From: Mytilisepta virgata | Taxonomy: Eukaryota > Mollusca > Bivalvia > Mytilida > Mytilidae | Assembly (NCBI GenBank): GCA_028015205.1 | Contig: CM051520.1 | Coordinates: forward strand, 6,792,501 to 6,856,500 | DNA length: 64,000 nt | Direction: 5' to 3' | Shown here: positions 58,046 to 64,000 of the stretch, piece by piece | How positions within the stretch are numbered: the stretch's first letter is position 1 | How the letters are laid out: the number at the start of each line of letters is the position of its first letter | Program-made: the position numbers and the translations under genes | Notes under the pieces: generated by a model | Told to the model about the DNA's origin: nothing | Seen by the model: only the letters and a program-made list of their open reading frames with translations | The model's database searches: none

Positions 58046-58306
58046 ACTCACCAATGGTAACAGTAACGGTAGAGTCTGGTCCTGAGAAGACAATCATTGA
58101 AGGCGATAGGGTATCTTTACAATGCTTGTTTTCCTGTGATGACCATCAGCAAACTATCGATTGGGAGTTAAACGGTAATATGTTATTGGAATCTAAAGAT
58201 GAACTACATTTTGACAGAATAAACCGAGAAGATACTGGAAATTACACGTGCTTAGTTCAATGCAATGCCGTTTTACAGAGAGGAAGTGCAGACATTGTAG
58301 TCTATT
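58046..58306 (+). CDS. Immunoglobulin domain 2 exon
   Basis: Acceptor CCTTCTTTGTAG ends at 58045 and donor GTGAGT starts at 58307. 261 nt, phase 1 at both ends. 'IIEGDRVSLQC' gives strand B with its Cys (codon 58123), 'IDWELNG' gives the core Trp and 'REDTGNYTC' is the classic strand-F D.G.Y.C motif (Cys codon 58249, 42 residues after the first, I- or C2-set-like spacing). Each of these cysteines is followed four residues later by another (LQC-LFSC and YTC-LVQC), suggesting a second parallel disulfide. NYT is a possible N-glycosylation site. The end 'ADIVVY' is a normal G strand. Partner unknown. Confidence 0.85.
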
Positions 58307-58610
58307 GTGAGTATTATAAATAATCTAACGTTTAATGGCATAATCAAAAGCCAGTTCCGTTTCTATTTCTTAATGTCTAGAGTTCAGCTCCCCCCTCCTT
58401 CCCTCAGATATTAAGAGTATGCAAAACAGTTAAGACCATGCTGGATAAAAAAAACTTTATCGAATTAAAATTAAACATCAAAAGTTTTTTTTTTAAATCT
58501 TTTTATTGGTTGAATTTTGTCATTTTAAAACAGCAAATGTAAAAGGAAAGACAGAAAATGTTCTTTATATATATATTTATTGTTTCATTATTACAAAATT
58601 ACAACACAAG

Positions 58611-58870
58611 TACCTAAAAATTATGTCATTAGCTATGCAATGACTACCGAGACGGATGATACCTCACGGCAGAGTGGCAGCAAGATAAACTCGTATAGCT
58701 TACTTAACTCAAGGATTACAGAGCTGCTGGAACGTCAGTTTATTCAAAATACTCCTGGTTTTATTGAAGAGCGAGCATTGTCTATATTATTAAAACTCGT
58801 TACAAAGCCGACGAGAGCTGATTATTTGACATTGAACATGTACAATATGTCTTACTCAAACTTTCTATAA
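58611..58870 (+). CDS. Terminal exon of the Ig gene (tail of unknown function)
   Basis: The acceptor AACACAAG ends at 58610. Read in phase 1 from the preceding T, it gives 86 codons to the stop TAA at 58868-58870. The composition is well mixed and coding-like ('MTTETDDTSRQSGSKINSYS', then 'ITELLERQF' and 'EERALSILLKLVTKPTRADY'), unlike the low-complexity frames around it. No transmembrane run and no domain I recognise. Helical propensity in the 'ITELLERQ...' part is likely. The acceptor is weak (A-rich), so this exon is the least certain of the model. Confidence 0.5.
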
Positions 58871-58874
58871 TAAA
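58869..58874 (+). terminator. Polyadenylation signal AATAAA
   Basis: Overlaps the stop codon of the terminal exon (TAATAAAT). If used, the 3' untranslated region is very short. Confidence 0.45.
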
Positions 58875-59013
58875 TATTTGTTTATCAATTATTTCTAAAT
58901 ATTGAACTATGTGTATTTGTGTTCATAAATACTTTTTTCCTAATGTTTCAATACATCTTATGTACATATTCACTTGAGTGTAAGTTTCTGTCACTTGTTT
59001 TTGTTCATTTAAA

Positions 59014-60508
59014 ATTCATCGGTTTGTGTATTCCAAAAGTAAATATTATGGTGTTTTCATCGAGGTCCCCGATTGAACACAAAAATGGCTGCGGCCAGTG
59101 AATTTGGAAAGTAAATGACTGACAAAAGATTACAAAACAGATAGTGTTTATAAATTTAATTTATACAAGACTTGCATGATTTATTTCTAATTGAAACAAA
59201 AGTCCACACGACATTTGCTTCCTTCATTGTATAACCGGATTTCTCATGGGTTTCCATTAAAAACCAAGTCAGTAGGTTCAATACTTTAATTGATCAGACG
59301 TATAAATCAAGTTTTGGGTAGATAGATAGATGACCCTAAAATATAAATAACAATATTCAGTACTAAGAAAGGTAACTCTAGTACCTTTACATACACATTT
59401 CCTAGTTTCGACAAAATAATTACTGCCTTGTCTAATATTTCAAAATAATTACAAAGTGAAAATATGTGAAAACTACATACTTTAAAATTAATAATAACTC
59501 TTACACCAGATTTAAGTGTGTTTTCTAATAACAATGAAAGTGTTATTTTCTTTATATTGTCTGACCATTTTAAAGTGTAATAACAAAATGTATTATTGCA
59601 CATAAAAATAGACATTACAGAAAACAGTGCAAACACTTTGCATGAACAAAATTTACGCATATCCATTAAAGATGCATCTTACCTCACATGAGGTGTAAAG
59701 GCCTCTGTCTTTCAAAAATGCATTAGGCACTGGTAAAAACAAGAATGTCTACATCATCTGTTCTGAAGGATGACTATCAAAATTGACCTGCATAACAAAG
59801 TTTGCTTATTATGGTAAGATTGACTAAAATACACATATATAAACAAATTATACATTTTCTGGCATCTAAAAAATTACACATAGCTCAATTTGGTCAAAAT
59901 ACTAATTTTGAACAAAAATCTTAATTATCAAAGTTTAATGTTTAAAATATTATATTTATTTATTCATTTATTTACAGAATCAAACTCTGATTCTCTCATA
60001 CTTCATTCTAGGTTATAATTATTAGATTTACATTATTCTGAAGGAATTAATTGTTTATTATAAGTTTAAGTAAATTAATGATATTCATTAGTATTAAACA
60101 TATTTTATAACCTTCAAAATTATCATTTTATCATGTGGCATTCATTTCTCTCAAAATCACACATTAATCCATTCATTATGGCTAAAAGTAATTAGTTTGG
60201 ACAAGTTTGGGACTAGAATTTGTTGAAACAAACCTTACAAGAGTATTTTCTTGGCTTTAGTTTGTAATTATAGTAGGAAATTTAAGTATCAAAACATTAC
60301 GGAAACAGTCTTTTTTCTTTATAAATTTTCCCTTCCACAAATTGCCTCAGAACAAGAATTAGAATCAGAATTAAGAACTGAGTAGCTTTATGGGTGACTG
60401 CACAGTTAAAGTAGATTGTGTTAGAGTACCCAAACAGTAAGATCAAAAGTATATGAACCAGAAAGAACAAAATCCAGATATAGTAAGACAACAAACCTAA
60501 ACCAAAAA
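59014..60508. repeat. Large direct duplication, copy 1
   Basis: Matches 61275-62769 at an offset of exactly 2261 with no difference that I could see. It has no convincing gene; the two minus-strand frames inside (59307-59666, 60297-60557) are repeated in the second copy and look like AT-rich read-through. Confidence 0.92.
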
Positions 60509-60950
60509 TATGTTTTTTTTTTGTATGTGACATTTGTATTGTATTGCTATGACCCAAATGGGTATTGTTTGCAATAAAGTATTATTATTATTATTATTAT
60601 ATTAATAGATACTCATAGTAAAAAAGAAAAAGCAAATTTATGGAGACCAAAATGGGGGGGGATAAAAGCTGAAATTTATGACAAAAATGGAAATTATCTT
60701 AAATTAGACATTTCAATTCAAGATTGTCGAATGGTTCTAGTAGCATTATATGGCCCCCATGAGGATTCACCAGATTTCTTTTCAAATATTCAAGATTGTC
60801 TAACAAAATTTAAAAATTCTTCTTTTATTATGGTTGGAGACTGGAATATTGTACAAGACTATCAAAATGACACATATAATTACAAATCAAAAAATAATAT
60901 TAAAGCACATGAAACAATTATGAACATGAAAATGTCATTAGATATTGTAG
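60509..60950 (+). mobile_element. LINE segment, copy 1: 3' tail plus endonuclease piece
   Basis: Begins with a LINE 3' end ('GACCCAAATGGGTATTGTTT', GCAATAAAG, then (ATT)7) and continues without a break into an apurinic-endonuclease domain from another LINE ('DTHSKKEKANLWRPKWGG', 'IQDCRMVLVALYGPHEDSPD', 'IMVGDWNIVQD'). Equals 63551-63992 at offset 3042. Confidence 0.9.
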
Positions 60951-61274
60951 ATTCATCGGTTTGTGTATTCCAAAAGTAAATATTATGGTGTTTTCATCGA
61001 GGTCCCCGATTGAACACAAAAATGGCTGCGGCCATTTCAATTCAAGATTGTCGAATGGTTCTAGTAGCATTATATGGCCCCCATGAGGATTCACCAGATT
61101 TCTTTTCAAATATTCAAGATTGTCTAACAAAATTTAAAAATTCTTCTTTTATTATGGTTGGAGACTGGAATATTGTACAAGACTATCAAAATGACACATA
61201 TAATTACAAATCAAAAAATAATATTAAAGCACATGAAACAATTATGAACATGAAAATGTCATTAGATATTGTAG
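60711..61274 (+). repeat. 324-bp direct tandem duplication within the LINE/host junction
   Basis: Unit one is 60711-60950 (endonuclease part) plus 60951-61034 (first 84 nt of the duplicated host block). Unit two starts again at 61035-61274 and runs into the full host block at 61275. The two endonuclease parts look identical over 240 nt. Confidence 0.92.
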
Positions 61275-62769
61275 ATTCATCGGTTTGTGTATTCCAAAAG
61301 TAAATATTATGGTGTTTTCATCGAGGTCCCCGATTGAACACAAAAATGGCTGCGGCCAGTGAATTTGGAAAGTAAATGACTGACAAAAGATTACAAAACA
61401 GATAGTGTTTATAAATTTAATTTATACAAGACTTGCATGATTTATTTCTAATTGAAACAAAAGTCCACACGACATTTGCTTCCTTCATTGTATAACCGGA
61501 TTTCTCATGGGTTTCCATTAAAAACCAAGTCAGTAGGTTCAATACTTTAATTGATCAGACGTATAAATCAAGTTTTGGGTAGATAGATAGATGACCCTAA
61601 AATATAAATAACAATATTCAGTACTAAGAAAGGTAACTCTAGTACCTTTACATACACATTTCCTAGTTTCGACAAAATAATTACTGCCTTGTCTAATATT
61701 TCAAAATAATTACAAAGTGAAAATATGTGAAAACTACATACTTTAAAATTAATAATAACTCTTACACCAGATTTAAGTGTGTTTTCTAATAACAATGAAA
61801 GTGTTATTTTCTTTATATTGTCTGACCATTTTAAAGTGTAATAACAAAATGTATTATTGCACATAAAAATAGACATTACAGAAAACAGTGCAAACACTTT
61901 GCATGAACAAAATTTACGCATATCCATTAAAGATGCATCTTACCTCACATGAGGTGTAAAGGCCTCTGTCTTTCAAAAATGCATTAGGCACTGGTAAAAA
62001 CAAGAATGTCTACATCATCTGTTCTGAAGGATGACTATCAAAATTGACCTGCATAACAAAGTTTGCTTATTATGGTAAGATTGACTAAAATACACATATA
62101 TAAACAAATTATACATTTTCTGGCATCTAAAAAATTACACATAGCTCAATTTGGTCAAAATACTAATTTTGAACAAAAATCTTAATTATCAAAGTTTAAT
62201 GTTTAAAATATTATATTTATTTATTCATTTATTTACAGAATCAAACTCTGATTCTCTCATACTTCATTCTAGGTTATAATTATTAGATTTACATTATTCT
62301 GAAGGAATTAATTGTTTATTATAAGTTTAAGTAAATTAATGATATTCATTAGTATTAAACATATTTTATAACCTTCAAAATTATCATTTTATCATGTGGC
62401 ATTCATTTCTCTCAAAATCACACATTAATCCATTCATTATGGCTAAAAGTAATTAGTTTGGACAAGTTTGGGACTAGAATTTGTTGAAACAAACCTTACA
62501 AGAGTATTTTCTTGGCTTTAGTTTGTAATTATAGTAGGAAATTTAAGTATCAAAACATTACGGAAACAGTCTTTTTTCTTTATAAATTTTCCCTTCCACA
62601 AATTGCCTCAGAACAAGAATTAGAATCAGAATTAAGAACTGAGTAGCTTTATGGGTGACTGCACAGTTAAAGTAGATTGTGTTAGAGTACCCAAACAGTA
62701 AGATCAAAAGTATATGAACCAGAAAGAACAAAATCCAGATATAGTAAGACAACAAACCTAAACCAAAAA
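61275..62769. repeat. Large direct duplication, copy 2
   Basis: Second copy of 59014-60508. The identity ends at AACCAAAAA (62761-62769), where copy 1 jumps to the LINE tail. Confidence 0.92.
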
Positions 62770-63550
62770 GTGTTAATGACTAAAATAAAATAATCAATTA
62801 CTATTAATTATAATAAATTACGATAAGTAAATAATTACAAAAGTGTAACGAAATAAATTAAAATATAATTTAAGACAAAGCTTTTAAATAACATTTTACT
62901 GACAAAACACAGAAATATACAAAACATGTAAAAAACTGGGTCTACTACAATTATGTTAATCTGTGTGTATATATATATTTATATATATACGACAAACAAC
63001 ATTAACATGCCACAAACGTACCCTCAAAATATCTTTTTTTGTTCTCTTATTTATTTATTGATTTTTTCTATAAAAAAAAACTTTTCTCTCCTTAATCCAT
63101 CTTACTACATTCTGTCGTGATGAAGATATATTGGGTTTATCATTTGAATATATAACACCTTTTACTCATGGTTTATATTATTATTGTTTATCTTTATATG
63201 TCTTTGGTGACATCTAAGCTTACTTTACCATCTCCTAGATCTCAGGAACATATTTTTATTATGATGAATAATTATAATTTAGTTATAAAATATAACAAAT
63301 TTGGGAGAGGAAAAGAGTGGTTCAAGGAAATAATTTCTTTAGGTACTTAAAAATGGTGTCAATTAAAATAGGTTCTCTCGTCTGCAGAGGACTTTCCGAG
63401 GAAATTAAAAGAAGAAATATTTTATACGATGTAGAGAAAAGAATGATAATTCATAGTTTCTTTTATAAAACAGTCATTAGAACTGAGAAAAGGAGACTCT
63501 TGACTATATTAGTTATCTGTTTATACATGTATAATAAATTGATGTTCAAA
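62770..63550 (+). other. 781 bp present only in the second copy
   Basis: Copy 1 lacks this segment, with an A-run at the join, so it was probably deleted there. It contains a small TA-rich palindromic stretch (about 62968-62988), AT-rich sequence and, from 63353, the start of a LINE ORF2. Confidence 0.75.
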
Positions 63551-64000
63551 TATGTTTTTTTTTTGTATGTGACATTTGTATTGTATTGCTATGACCCAAA
63601 TGGGTATTGTTTGCAATAAAGTATTATTATTATTATTATTATATTAATAGATACTCATAGTAAAAAAGAAAAAGCAAATTTATGGAGACCAAAATGGGGG
63701 GGGATAAAAGCTGAAATTTATGACAAAAATGGAAATTATCTTAAATTAGACATTTCAATTCAAGATTGTCGAATGGTTCTAGTAGCATTATATGGCCCCC
63801 ATGAGGATTCACCAGATTTCTTTTCAAATATTCAAGATTGTCTAACAAAATTTAAAAATTCTTCTTTTATTATGGTTGGAGACTGGAATATTGTACAAGA
63901 CTATCAAAATGACACATATAATTACAAATCAAAAAATAATATTAAAGCACATGAAACAATTATGAACATGAAAATGTCATTAGATATTGTAGATATTTGG
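63353..64000 (+). pseudogene. LINE ORF2 endonuclease, split by a nested LINE tail, runs off the window
   Basis: ATG at 63353 opens 'MVSIKIGSLVCRGLSEEIKR', the N-terminus of an AP-endonuclease-type LINE ORF2. The catalytic Asn usually found in 'NCRGL' is Val here. After about 31 codons the frame enters a foreign 3' LINE tail with AATAAAG and (ATT)n (about 63451-63646). Endonuclease homology resumes at 'LIDTHSKKEKANLWRPKWGG', skips the central part expected after WGG, and goes on with 'IMVGDWNIVQD' and 'SLDIVDIW' to the window end. With an insertion, a deletion and a catalytic substitution it is inactive. Confidence 0.8.
63451..63646 (+). mobile_element. Nested 5'-truncated LINE 3' end
   Basis: About 195 bp ending 'GACCCAAATGGGTATTGTTT', GCAATAAAG and (ATT)7, inserted inside the endonuclease frame described above. 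Short ATAATT/ATTAAT-like sequence on both sides may be the target duplication. Confidence 0.75.

Larger units (their letters stand above)
10312..58875 (+). other. Gene model: two-Ig-domain secreted protein, four exons
   Basis: Join of 10312-10399 (coding from 10333), 25952-26233, 58046-58306 and 58611-58870. Each acceptor ends in AG and each donor starts with GT. Every junction splits a codon after its first base (phase 1), the usual arrangement for exons that each carry one Ig domain. Coding lengths 67+282+261+260 sum to 870 nt, giving 289 residues and a stop. Predicted layout: signal peptide about 1-27, Ig domain 1 about 28-116, Ig domain 2 about 117-203, then an 86-residue tail without a membrane segment. 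I infer a secreted Ig-superfamily protein. The specific function is unknown, and no lectin, fibrinogen or kinase domain was seen. The introns (15.6 kb, 31.8 kb, 0.3 kb) are loaded with transposons. Alternative: the exons belong to more than one gene or to alternative transcripts; transcript data would decide. Confidence 0.6.

Noticed and set aside
59307..59666. 119-codon minus-strand frame repeated exactly at 61568-61927
   Set aside because: Exact repetition reflects the recent segmental duplication, not conservation by selection; composition follows the AT-rich background.

Overview
The window looks like nuclear DNA of a bivalve mollusc, most probably a marine mussel (Mytilus or a close mytilid). 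It is AT-rich, has no operon-like gene packing, and consists mostly of transposable elements, satellites and homopolymer tracts. Several dispersed repeats are ones I recognise from mussel and other bivalve genomes: the 'GTGAGCT/ATGGCC' family, the block at 7590-8075, the 33255-33530 tail, and tRNA-derived SINEs with a CAAA tail. The genus is inference from memory, not from a search.

The best candidate for a host gene is a four-exon, plus-strand immunoglobulin-superfamily gene spread over about 48 kb. It has a signal-peptide exon (10312-10399), Ig domain 1 (25952-26233), Ig domain 2 (58046-58306) and a terminal exon with stop codon and AATAAA (58611-58874). All junctions are phase 1. The four coding pieces sum to 870 nt, or 289 residues plus a stop. 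Almost everything else between 10.4 and 58 kb would then be intron, filled with mobile elements. Just downstream of the Ig1 exon lies a decayed tandem copy of most of it.

Layout. 0-4 kb: two non-LTR retrotransposon relics abutting head to head. 3.9-7 kb: satellite-like arrays. 11-15 kb: SINE, Penelope-like fragment, bivalve repeat and a broken BEL/Pao element. 17,987-22,642: a structurally complete Ty3/gypsy element (209-bp LTRs, 5-bp target duplication, a gag-pol frame of 1225 codons with one late frameshift). 23-29 kb: Penelope-like fragments, a twin insertion of two TTAA-flanked MITEs, the Ig1 exon and its duplicate. 30-31 kb: an unexplained GC-richer block. 34-37 kb: degenerate tandem repeats, one with a period of about 147 bp. 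38-46 kb: SINEs, a MITE built of 160-bp repeats, and a Tc1/mariner element with 29-bp inverted repeats. 46-55 kb: dispersed repeats, a 102-bp palindrome, an 80-bp foldback insertion with its empty site preserved nearby, and a TA microsatellite. 56.7-57.2 kb: the 3' end of a LINE. 59,014-64,000: large, apparently identical direct duplications of a LINE-containing segment, running off the window.

No rRNA, tRNA or CRISPR locus was seen, and no bacterial-type operon or defence system. The novelty here is the Ig gene and several informative rearrangements.
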